From the NCBI GenBank assembly GCA_947302895.1, contig CAMYWU010000101.1:1-5990 (forward strand): 5,990 bases of DNA. The letters are read 5' to 3'. Below the pieces are notes generated by a model. The model saw nothing but the letters and a program-made list of their open reading frames with translations. It was not told the origin of the DNA and did not search any database. Each line of letters begins with the position of its first letter. Within the stretch, counting starts at the first letter, position 1. Origin of the DNA: an uncultured Clostridia bacterium (GTDB lineage Bacteria; Bacillota; Clostridia; Oscillospirales; Acutalibacteraceae). The position numbers and the translations under genes are program-made. Positions 1 to 5,086 of this stretch are shown here, piece after piece.

Positions 1-300
1 ACGAAGATATTTTTGTCCGCTTGCCTTCAGTTTAATTGCCTTTTTCATTTTATCCAATGAAGCTTTCAAATATTTCGGTAATGCTGTTTCATAATGATTG
101 TTTGAATCAGCCGCTTGCATAATATCCTCCATTGAGCAGTTAAGCGCTCTTGATAATTGCAAAACTGTTTTTGCCTTACAGTTTTCAATAGAGCGTTTAC
201 CTGAACAAATATCAATAACTGTTGTTTTTGGTACACCGCTTATTTGCGATAAACGGTACATAGAAATGTTTTTATCATTTAACAAAGTTTGTAAACTCAT
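1..300 (-). CDS. XRE-family helix-turn-helix regulator, 3' part outside the window
   Basis: The first 100 codons of a gene running off the left edge; no stop is seen. It starts at ATG (298-300), preceded by GAAAGTGAG as a ribosome binding site. Residues 3-62 read as a Cro/CI-type helix-turn-helix: a scaffold helix (MYRLSQISG, 14-22), a turn at VPK (23-25), and a recognition helix TTVIDICSGK (26-35), followed by the helix KAKTVLQLSRALN (42-54). Residues 66-100 are polar and lysine-rich and look like a linker to a second region. Small proteins of this type are often self-repressors in phage, conjugative-element or toxin-antitoxin loci; the partner, if any, lies off the window. Leucine is mostly TTA or TTG, unlike the CTT/CTC-rich asnA and asnS, which suggests a foreign origin. 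The DNA-binding role is confident; the biological role is unknown. Confidence 0.85.
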   Translation of the reverse strand, partial: MSLQTLLNDKNISMYRLSQISGVPKTTVIDICSGKRSIENCKAKTVLQLSRALNCSMEDIMQAADSNNHYETALPKYLKASLDKMKKAIKLKASGQKYLR

Positions 301-326
301 ATAATATCATCTCACTTTCTATTACT

Positions 327-355
327 ATTATATCGGTATACCGACCATTTGTCAA
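327..355 (-). promoter_or_regulatory. Consensus sigma-A promoter of the XRE gene
   Basis: Read on the minus strand: TTGACA (350-355), a 17-base spacer (333-349), then TATAAT (327-332). Both hexamers and the spacing are the vegetative consensus. Transcription should start near position 320, giving a leader of about 20 bases before the ATG at 300. So strong a promoter on a small regulator gene implies that repression is needed to hold it down. Confidence 0.9.
333..344 (-). promoter_or_regulatory. Palindromic operator inside the promoter spacer
   Basis: TCGGTATACCGA is a perfect 12-base palindrome directly abutting the -10 box and lying wholly between the two promoter hexamers. A protein bound here would block RNA polymerase. 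The gene driven by this promoter encodes a helix-turn-helix protein, so the simplest reading is autorepression by a dimer. The palindrome is seen directly; which protein binds it is inferred. Confidence 0.7.
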
Positions 356-511
356 TTGTGTTTATATTTTACTCAATACTACTATAAATATCTATAGTAT
401 CGTGCAATTATTAAACAAACTGTACTGATGAACGCTTGTCGAATGTGTGGATTGAAAATGTGTGAAACTGCCGATGAAATCTATGTATTTTATAAATCCG
501 TTATGAACATC

Positions 512-563
512 TCGACCACCGCAAGCAGACAGCAAGGCTGTCAGCTTTTTTTGCGGTGGCCGA
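512..563 (+). terminator. Long hairpin with internal T-run, terminator-like on the plus strand
   Basis: The inner stem GACAGC (528-533) pairs with GCTGTC (537-542) over an AAG loop. It continues as AGC/GCT across an A-A mismatch and is followed by seven Ts (546-552), a good intrinsic terminator shape. The outer stem CCACCGCAA (516-524) pairs with TTGCGGTGG (551-559), and TCG/CGA (512-514 and 561-563) extends it past one mismatch. The outer pairing would compete with the T-run, so this could be an alternative fold rather than a simple terminator. No plus-strand gene is visible that would need it. Confidence 0.5.
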
Positions 564-597
564 GGCGACAGTTGAACATGCGGCAGGATTCGGAGAA

Positions 598-650
598 TTC
601 GGCGTTTTACCGCCGAAGCTCGACAGAGAAACAGTCCGGGGGACTGTTTC
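598..650. repeat. Two adjacent hairpins in the GC-rich block
   Basis: TTCGGCG (598-604) pairs with CGCCGAA (611-617) over a 6-base loop. GAAACAGTCC (628-637) pairs perfectly with GGACTGTTTC (641-650) over GGG. With the hairpin at 512-563 this makes three strong stems within 140 bases. Neither is followed by a T-run. Function unknown; candidates are a structured RNA, the remnant end of a mobile element, or a transfer/replication site. Confidence 0.6.
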
Positions 651-756
651 GAGGAATCCTAGTTACCTTTGGCCGCAACCTCATCAAGTTAGCTGTTGAT
701 GGGAATTATAATTGAAGTCCTGTCTATTTACCAAAAAATTATACATTAAAATAATT

Positions 757-784
757 AGAAAGGAGCCCGTTAGGACTCCTTTCT
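757..784 (-). terminator. Intrinsic terminator downstream of asnA
   Basis: On the minus strand, AGAAAGGAGTCC (784 to 773) pairs with GGGCTCCTTTCT (768 to 757) over a TAAC loop: 12 pairs with one G-U. It begins 17 bases after the asnA stop codon. The following stretch is AT-rich (AATTATTTTAATG) but not a clean T-run, so efficiency may be moderate. It plausibly closes the asnS-asnA transcript. Confidence 0.75.
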
Positions 785-801
785 ATATTAATATTACTCG
801 C

Positions 802-1803
802 TTACAGTAAAACTATATTGTTTGCCTTGCATTCGCTGCGCATTTCATCGCTCCAGATTGAACACTGAACCTCGCCGATATGCGCTTTCTGAAGCAGAAG
901 CATACAGAGTCTTGACTGACCAATACCGCCGCCGATTGTAAGGGGATAGGTTCCGTTTAAAATGTTTTTATGGAATTCAAATTCTTCTCTTTCAAGGCAG
1001 CCCTCGGCTTCAAGTTGGCTGTGAAGGCTTTCGGAGTCAACTCTGATACCCATTGAGCTGAGCTCAAAAGCGCATTCAAGAAGGTCGTTCCAAACAAGAA
1101 TATCGCCGTTAAGCGCCCAATCATCGTAGTCGGGAGCTCTGCCGTCGTGCTTTTTTCCGCTTTTCAGCTTTCCGCCGATTTGCATTAAGAAAACGGTTTT
1201 ATGCTCTTTAACGATTGCATCCTCTCTCTCCTTTGAGGAAAGGTTGGGGAACATATCCTCAAGCTCCTGAGTTGTTATGAAGAATACATCGTTCTTCATT
1301 TCAAAAGAAAGCTCGGGATACTGCTTTTTAACTGCTTCGTTTGATTCATATATTGCGCCAACAATCTTTTTAACAGTTGCCTTTAAGAAATCAATGTTGC
1401 GCTCCTCTTTGCTGATAACCTTGCACCAGTCCCACTGGTCAACAAACATTGAATGAAGGTTGTCGGTATCGTCATCACGGCGAATAGCGTTCATATCGGT
1501 ATAAATGCCTTCGCCTGCCTTGTAGCCATAGCGATAAAGCGCCTGGCGCTTCCATTTTGCAAGGCTCTGAACAACCTCGGCTTCGCCCTCAACATTCTTC
1601 ATTGTGAAGTGAACCTTTCTTTCAACGCCGTTGAGGTCGTCGTTTATACCGCTTGCCTTTGTTACGATGAGGGGGGCGGTTATTCTGTCGAGCTCAAGGG
1701 TTTTTGCAAAGGTGTTTTGAAATGTATCCTTAACTGTTTTGATTGCCTTTTGTGTTTGCCGCTGAGTTAGTGAGGATTGATATCCTTTGGGATAAATATT
1801 CAT
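802..1803 (-). CDS. asnA: Aspartate-ammonia ligase (asparagine synthetase A)
   Basis: Makes asparagine from aspartate, ammonia and ATP in the cytoplasm. The 333 residues match the usual length (about 330 in E. coli) and the motifs are intact from end to end: SLAKWKR (80-86), VDQWDW (121-126), HDGRAPDYDDW (219-229), ELSSMGIRVD (247-256) and the glycine-rich GGGIGQSR (291-298). These build the class II aminoacyl-tRNA-synthetase-like catalytic core that this enzyme shares with AsnRS and AspRS. The ATG start has AAAGGAGG at 1811-1818, seven bases upstream. The gene lies 148 bases after asnS in the same direction with no consensus promoter visible between them, so it is probably co-transcribed and shares the tRNA-Asn T-box control. 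The terminator at 757-784 follows. The repeat-filled gap could hide a weak internal promoter. No anomalies in the protein. Confidence 0.97.
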   Translation of the reverse strand: MNIYPKGYQSSLTQRQTQKAIKTVKDTFQNTFAKTLELDRITAPLIVTKASGINDDLNGVERKVHFTMKNVEGEAEVVQSLAKWKRQALYRYGYKAGEGIYTDMNAIRRDDDTDNLHSMFVDQWDWCKVISKEERNIDFLKATVKKIVGAIYESNEAVKKQYPELSFEMKNDVFFITTQELEDMFPNLSSKEREDAIVKEHKTVFLMQIGGKLKSGKKHDGRAPDYDDWALNGDILVWNDLLECAFELSSMGIRVDSESLHSQLEAEGCLEREEFEFHKNILNGTYPLTIGGGIGQSRLCMLLLQKAHIGEVQCSIWSDEMRSECKANNIVLL

Positions 1804-1838
1804 ACTTTTTCCTCCTTTTATTCGAATAACTCTATAGA

Positions 1839-1870
1839 AATTATGAATTATGAATTATAAATTATGAATT
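1839..1870. repeat. AT-rich heptamer tandem array upstream of asnA
   Basis: Four 7-base units, AATTATG, AATTATG, AATTATA, AATTATG, plus a partial AATT. The array sits 21 bases upstream of the asnA ribosome binding site in the asnS-asnA gap. The period is exactly seven throughout. It could act as an AT-rich upstream element, or be a simple slippage product. Confidence 0.85.
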
Positions 1871-1920
1871 GAGGGTGCTGCGCACAGCTATTATATAATC
1901 AGCCGTCTGCAAGACCAAAC

Positions 1921-1951
1921 AACGCGCAACGCGCAACGCGAAACTCGCAAC
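1921..1951. repeat. GC-rich heptamer tandem array at the asnS 3' end
   Basis: Four units, AACGCGC, AACGCGC, AACGCGA, AACTCGC, then AAC, running straight into the asnS stop codon (1952-1954). It has the same seven-base period as the array at 1839-1870 but a different sequence. Between the two arrays lies a short hairpin GTGC-TGC-GCAC. A related degenerate array follows the feoB stop codon. Confidence 0.85.
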
Positions 1952-3328
1952 TTATCTTATGCTTCCAACCGTTCTGGGATAGAGAATAACGTCTCTGATA
2001 TTCTGCATACCTGTGCAATACATAATAATTCTTTCAAAGCCGAGTCCGAAGCCCGAATGGGGAACTGAGCCGAATTTTCTTAAATCAAGATATGCATCGT
2101 AGTCCTCAAGACCCATGCCCTTATCCTGCATTGCTTTGATGAGCTTATCATAGTCTGCTTCTCTTTCGCTTCCGCCGATGATTTCGCCAACGCCGGGAAC
2201 AAGAAGGTCGGTTGCAGCAACGGTTTTTCCGTCGGGGTTTTGCTTCATATAGAAGGACTTAATGTCCTTTGGATAGTTGATAAGGAAAACGGGCTTTTTA
2301 TATACAACCTCGGTTATATATCTTTCATGCTCGCTCTGAAGGTCGCAGCCCCATTCAACGGGGAATTCAAACTTAACGTCTGCCTTCTGGAGAATATCAA
2401 TTGCATCTGTGTAATCAACAACTGCAAAATCGTTGTTTACAACCGAAAGAAGCTTTTCGGTTAAGCCCTTTTCAAAACGGTTCTCGAAGAATTTGAGCTC
2501 CTCGGGGCATTTTTCCATATAGTCGCGAACAACGTATTTAATCATATCCTCTGCGATTTCGATTAAATCGGGAAGCTCGCAGAATGCAATTTCGGGCTCA
2601 ATGTGCCAGAATTCTGCAACGTGGCGCTGAGTGTTTGATTTCTCGGCTCTGAACGAAGGACCGAAGGTGTAAATCTTGCCAAGTCCCATTGCAGCGATTT
2701 CGCCTTCAAGCTGACCCGATACGGAAAGGCTTGTTTTTCTTCCGAAGAAATCATCTGCATAATAGTCCTCAGCAGTTTCATAATCCTTGCTGAAGCCGAT
2801 TGTTGTTACCTGGAACATTTCGCCTGCGCCTTCAGCATCCGAGCCTGTGATAAGAGGGGCGTTGATATAAACATAGCCTCTCTCCTGGAAGAAGCGGTGA
2901 ATGGCAGCCGCCATAACCGAGCGAACACGGAAAACAGCATTGAAGGTGTTTGTGCGAACTCTTATATGGGGCATTTCACGAAGGGTTTCAAGCTTCTGGA
3001 ATTTCTTTTGAAGCGGATAATCGCCGGGGCATTTGCCAAGAACGGTTATCTCCGCTGCATCAACCTCGTTTGTGTTGTTTCTTTCGTTTTTAACAACGCT
3101 TCCGATAACCTTGAGCGAAGCGCCAAGCTTTGTTGCTTCGGGGTCAACATCGGTAAGCTTTGCCTTATCAATAACAATCTGAAGATGATTTAAGCTGCTT
3201 CCGTCGTTGAGCTCAAGGAATGCAACATTCTTGCTGTCTCGTGAAGTGCGAACCCATCCGCAAACCGTAACCTCTTTGCCGATGAAATCATCTTTTTCAA
3301 TAATGTCTTTAATGTCTGTGTGCTTCAT
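1952..3328 (-). CDS. asnS: Asparaginyl-tRNA synthetase
   Basis: Charges tRNA-Asn with asparagine using ATP; a cytoplasmic class IIb synthetase. At 458 residues it is close to the E. coli enzyme (466). An N-terminal OB-fold anticodon-binding domain (about 17-105, opening with VCGWVRTSRD) precedes the catalytic domain. Motif 1 lies at about 144-160 with the proline at 158. GAGEMF (167-172) is typical of AsnRS rather than AspRS. Motif 2 spans 226-246, beginning FRAEKSNTQRH, and motif 3 is GFGLGFER (426-433), supplying the ATP-binding arginine. The ATG has TAAGGAGG at 3336-3343, seven bases upstream. It is the first gene of the T-box-controlled unit and is followed by asnA, so supply and charging of asparagine respond together. 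An AsnRS of its own implies direct charging, although the window cannot exclude an additional transamidation route. Confidence 0.98.
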   Translation of the reverse strand: MKHTDIKDIIEKDDFIGKEVTVCGWVRTSRDSKNVAFLELNDGSSLNHLQIVIDKAKLTDVDPEATKLGASLKVIGSVVKNERNNTNEVDAAEITVLGKCPGDYPLQKKFQKLETLREMPHIRVRTNTFNAVFRVRSVMAAAIHRFFQERGYVYINAPLITGSDAEGAGEMFQVTTIGFSKDYETAEDYYADDFFGRKTSLSVSGQLEGEIAAMGLGKIYTFGPSFRAEKSNTQRHVAEFWHIEPEIAFCELPDLIEIAEDMIKYVVRDYMEKCPEELKFFENRFEKGLTEKLLSVVNNDFAVVDYTDAIDILQKADVKFEFPVEWGCDLQSEHERYITEVVYKKPVFLINYPKDIKSFYMKQNPDGKTVAATDLLVPGVGEIIGGSEREADYDKLIKAMQDKGMGLEDYDAYLDLRKFGSVPHSGFGLGFERIIMYCTGMQNIRDVILYPRTVGSIR

Positions 3329-3376
3329 TGTTTTTCCTCCTTAGAAAATTGTTTGAACGCAGCGAGTAACATGTTT

Positions 3377-3485
3377 GCCTTCCCCTTGGGGGGAAGGTGG
3401 CTGCGAAGCAGTCGGATGAGGGGGAGCATTTCAAACAACCCCTCATCAGTCGCCTTTGGCGACAGCTTCCCCCGAGGGGGAAGCC
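3377..3485. repeat. Four-hairpin palindromic interspersed element in the asnS leader
   Basis: Two 47-base arms (3377-3423 and 3439-3485) are inverted copies identical at 35 of 47 positions, separated by 15 bases. Each arm folds on itself twice: CTTCCCC/GGGGAAG and CTGC-GAA-GCAG on the left, GTCGCC-TTT-GGCGAC and GCTTCCCCC-GA-GGGGGAAGC on the right. Several mismatches between the arms preserve the local stems. ATGTTT occurs directly left of the element (3371-3376) and again at 3491-3496, a possible target duplication. It carries no gene, so if mobile it would be a MITE-like, non-autonomous element. I recall similar sequences scattered in gut Clostridia genomes, but could not check this. It lies between the T-box terminator and the asnS ribosome binding site. 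Confidence 0.85.
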
Positions 3486-3508
3486 TTAATATGTTTAAGA
3501 ATTATAAT

Positions 3509-3553
3509 AAAAAATACAGCCGTTTCGTCCTTTACTATAGGACGAGCGACTGT
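3509..3553 (-). terminator. T-box regulated terminator
   Basis: On the minus strand, ACAGTCG (3553 to 3547) pairs with CGGCTGT (3522 to 3516), and CGTCCT (3544 to 3539) pairs with AGGACG (3531 to 3526), across a small internal loop and a 7-base apical loop. A run of six Ts follows after one A (3514 to 3509). Its 5' arm lies immediately after the T-box sequence, so the antiterminator and terminator are mutually exclusive. Confidence 0.93.
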
Positions 3554-3760
3554 AACCCGTGGTGCCACCTATATTGCTTCTCATAGCTTCGTCATTAAAG
3601 CTTGCCACTGTAACGCATGGCTTGCGGCGCACCTACTTGTTTCCTTTCAGCTTGCAGCTCGTGAGTGTTCTTCATACGATTGCCACTGCCCGGCTCACAC
3701 CGCCCCGAGCTCGCTTAAAGCGCATCTTCGCACTACTTTTCTCCGTCAATGCTTTTATCA
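3509..3760 (-). promoter_or_regulatory. tRNA-Asn-sensing T-box leader of asnS-asnA
   Basis: This RNA binds uncharged tRNA-Asn and then forms an antiterminator, allowing asnS and asnA to be transcribed. Stem I is recognisable by its AAGCGA bulge and GGGCGGTGTGAGC terminal-loop region, which resemble the B. subtilis glyQS leader. In GAAGAACACTCACGAGC the specifier position reads AAC (3669 to 3667), an asparagine codon. The T-box itself, AGGTGGCACCACGGGT (3570 to 3555), exposes TGGC (3567 to 3564), which pairs with a GCCA tRNA end, fitting the G discriminator base of bacterial tRNA-Asn. A terminator follows. Codon, acceptor bases and downstream genes agree, so the assignment is firm. The exact 5' end is inferred from the promoter. 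Confidence 0.96.
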
Positions 3761-3766
3761 AAGATT

Positions 3767-3794
3767 ATTATAGCTGAAATATGCTATTTGTCAA
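3767..3794 (-). promoter_or_regulatory. Sigma-A promoter of the T-box asnS-asnA unit
   Basis: TTGACA (3794 to 3789) and TATAAT (3772 to 3767) are separated by 16 bases on the minus strand. Transcription should start near 3760, just ahead of T-box stem I. Both boxes are perfect consensus, so control is expected at the terminator rather than at initiation. The promoter begins 63 bases beyond the stop codon of the upstream transporter gene. Confidence 0.9.
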
Positions 3795-3802
3795 GTGATA
3801 TT

Positions 3803-3826
3803 ATAAATCGGAGCTTTGCTCCCCGA
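3803..3826. repeat. Hairpin repeat copy 1, between transporter gene and asnS promoter
   Basis: GGAGC-TTT-GCTCC, preceded by ATAAATC and followed by CCGA. It is identical at 21 of 24 positions to the copy at 5031-5054; the three differences are exactly the loop bases (TTT here, GAA there). It lies in the same place relative to a gene end in both copies. It may slow or end transcription of the metal transporter gene, but there is no good T-run. Confidence 0.8.
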
Positions 3827-3853
3827 AACTCCACGTTCCGCTCTCAACACTCA

Positions 3854-3871
3854 ACTCTTATATATAAGAGT
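3854..3871. repeat. 18-base palindrome over a stop codon
   Basis: ACTCTTATATATAAGAGT is a perfect palindrome containing the TAA stop codon (3858-3860) of the cation transporter and its last few codons. It could form a short hairpin at the end of the message, but an AT-rich palindrome of this length may also arise by chance. Confidence 0.6.
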
Positions 3872-5015
3872 GCTCAACATTTATTTCAACCCTTGTATTT
3901 TCAAAGTTTGCTTCAAGAATTTCGGTGAGCTCAGCTTTAATCTTATCTTTTTTATCTTCCTCTTCAAAGGGAATTATCAAATCAAAATCCATATGGCTTT
4001 CGCCGTTTTTCTGAGTTATGCGAAAATCGTGGAAGGAATATGCCTGATTATAGCTTTTGATTATGTGCTTTGCCTTTTTGCGAAGGTCAGAGGTCTTTTT
4101 ATCGTCAATTTCAATCGGGTCTATGTGAATACACATAATTATTCCGAGCTCATCAAGTATTCTTTTTTCTGCACGGTCAATAACATCGTGGATTGCAAAA
4201 ATATCTGCGCCGCCGTCAACCTCCGCATCGGCAGAAGCAATTTTCTTGCCTGCGCCGTAGGAATGAACAATAAGGTCGTGAACGCCGAGAACAATATCAT
4301 CCTCGGTTATTATGCCTGTAATCCTGTCTGTAAGCTCCTTTGAGGGCGCTTCGCCGAGCAGGGGAGAGATAACGTCTTTCAGCATCTTAATTCCCGATAC
4401 AAGAATGAAAACCGAAACGCAAAGACCGATAATACCGTCAATCCTTTTAATATGAAAACAGCTTGAAAGAACCATTGCAATAATTGTTGCAAGCGTTGCA
4501 ATGCAGTCGTTCAGGCTATCCTGTTTAACCGCTTTCATATTGAGATTATCGGTTAATTTATAAAGCTTATTATTGAAATATGCCATCCATAGCTTAACGC
4601 CTATTGCAAGAAGGAGCAGCGCTAAAAAGAAGAAGGAAAACTTAACCTCCTGAGGATGAATAATCTTTTCAACCGAGCTTTTGCCAAGCTCAAAGCTCAT
4701 TGCAAAAATGAACAGTGAAACGATAAGTGCGCTTATGTATTCAATTCTGCCGTGGCCGAATGGATGCTCCTTGTCAACGGGCTTGTTTGAAAGCCTTGTT
4801 CCCGTTATCGTAACAATATTTGAGGTGCAGTCCGAAAGATTGTTGAGCGCATCCGCAGTTATTGAAATTGAGGCGCTCAAAGAACCGATAACAAATTTGA
4901 TAATGCAAAGCAGAAGATTGCATACTATGCCCGTATAACCGCTAAGCGATGAAAGAGCAGTTCTTTCATCGCTTTTGTTTTTTCTCTTTGCAGTTTTTAT
5001 TAATAGCTCGGTCAT
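3858..5015 (-). CDS. Cation diffusion facilitator, probably Mn2+/Fe2+ efflux
   Basis: A 385-residue membrane transporter of the CDF family, which exports divalent metals by antiport. About six transmembrane segments occupy roughly residues 25-215, followed by a cytoplasmic metal-sensing domain. The metal site shows N58xxxD62 in segment 2 and D166xxxD170 in segment 5. Zinc transporters usually have His in place of N58; Asn or Asp there is typical of manganese-type members such as MntE. The family signature HPFGHGRIEY is at 84-93. The tail after about 300 is longer than in minimal family members. I place the start at ATG 5015, which has AAGGTGA five bases upstream; an in-frame GTG at 5024 overlaps that site and is unlikely. 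It follows feoB by 70 bases and may be co-transcribed, so export of excess Fe2+ or Mn2+ is plausible. The substrate is inferred, not shown. Confidence 0.9.
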   Translation of the reverse strand: MTELLIKTAKRKNKSDERTALSSLSGYTGIVCNLLLCIIKFVIGSLSASISITADALNNLSDCTSNIVTITGTRLSNKPVDKEHPFGHGRIEYISALIVSLFIFAMSFELGKSSVEKIIHPQEVKFSFFFLALLLLAIGVKLWMAYFNNKLYKLTDNLNMKAVKQDSLNDCIATLATIIAMVLSSCFHIKRIDGIIGLCVSVFILVSGIKMLKDVISPLLGEAPSKELTDRITGIITEDDIVLGVHDLIVHSYGAGKKIASADAEVDGGADIFAIHDVIDRAEKRILDELGIIMCIHIDPIEIDDKKTSDLRKKAKHIIKSYNQAYSFHDFRITQKNGESHMDFDLIIPFEEEDKKDKIKAELTEILEANFENTRVEINVEHSYI

Positions 5016-5030
5016 TTTTTTCACCTTTTT

Positions 5031-5054
5031 ATAAATCGGAGCGAAGCTCCCCGA
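5031..5054. repeat. Hairpin repeat copy 2, between feoB and the CDF gene
   Basis: GGAGC-GAA-GCTCC within the same 24-base frame as the copy at 3803-3826. It ends only 15 bases upstream of the transporter's ATG, next to the ribosome binding site, so a folded transcript might affect either read-through from feoB or translation of the transporter. Confidence 0.8.
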
Positions 5055-5055
5055 G

Positions 5056-5086
5056 AACGCACAACGCTAAACGAGAAACACGCAAC
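5056..5086. repeat. Degenerate heptamer array at the feoB 3' end
   Basis: Successive 7-base units AACGCAC, AACGCTA, AACGAGA, AACACGC, then AAC, which overlaps the feoB stop codon by one base. Each unit begins AAC. It is related to the cleaner array after asnS (1921-1951) and in the same orientation relative to the gene. Confidence 0.7.

Larger units (their letters stand above)
301..801. other. 500-base gap between asnA and the XRE gene
   Basis: No credible gene was found on either strand. From the left it holds the XRE promoter and operator (327-355), a 7-base inverted repeat TACTATA/TATAGTA with a 6-base loop (380-386 and 393-399), a GC-rich folded block (512-650), a short inverted repeat CATCAA/TTGATG (682-701), and the asnA terminator (757-784). 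The AT-rich flanks and GC-rich centre contrast sharply. A plus-strand open frame at 428-715 lacks a ribosome binding site and is crossed by all three large hairpins, so it is not taken as a gene. Confidence 0.7.

Noticed and set aside
98..304. 68-codon plus-strand open frame opposite the XRE gene
   Set aside because: It is antisense to a reading frame with a clear helix-turn-helix fold, promoter and ribosome binding site.
428..715. 95-codon plus-strand open frame in the left gap
   Set aside because: No ribosome binding site, no recognisable domain, low-complexity composition, and three strong hairpins including a terminator-like one lie within it.
1453..1770. 105-codon plus-strand open frame
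   Set aside because: It is antisense to asnA, whose full-length product carries all family motifs.
1839..1951. CRISPR-like array
   Set aside because: The units are 7 bases, directly abutting, with no spacers; they are simple tandem repeats.
2240..3193. Open frames at 2240-2464, 2563-2781 and 2897-3193
   Set aside because: All lie within asnS in other frames or on the other strand and show no domain; asnS is intact.
3320..3777. Three overlapping plus-strand open frames at 3320-3586, 3456-3773 and 3559-3777
   Set aside because: They cover the minus-strand T-box leader and the palindromic element; their openness reflects GC-rich structured RNA, not protein.
3816..4343. 175-codon plus-strand open frame
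   Set aside because: It is antisense to the cation transporter, the hydrophobic look being a mirror of the membrane protein's codons; no ribosome binding site.
5013..5024. GTG start at 5024 for the CDF gene
   Set aside because: The GTG is itself part of the AAGGTGA ribosome binding site that serves the ATG at 5015.
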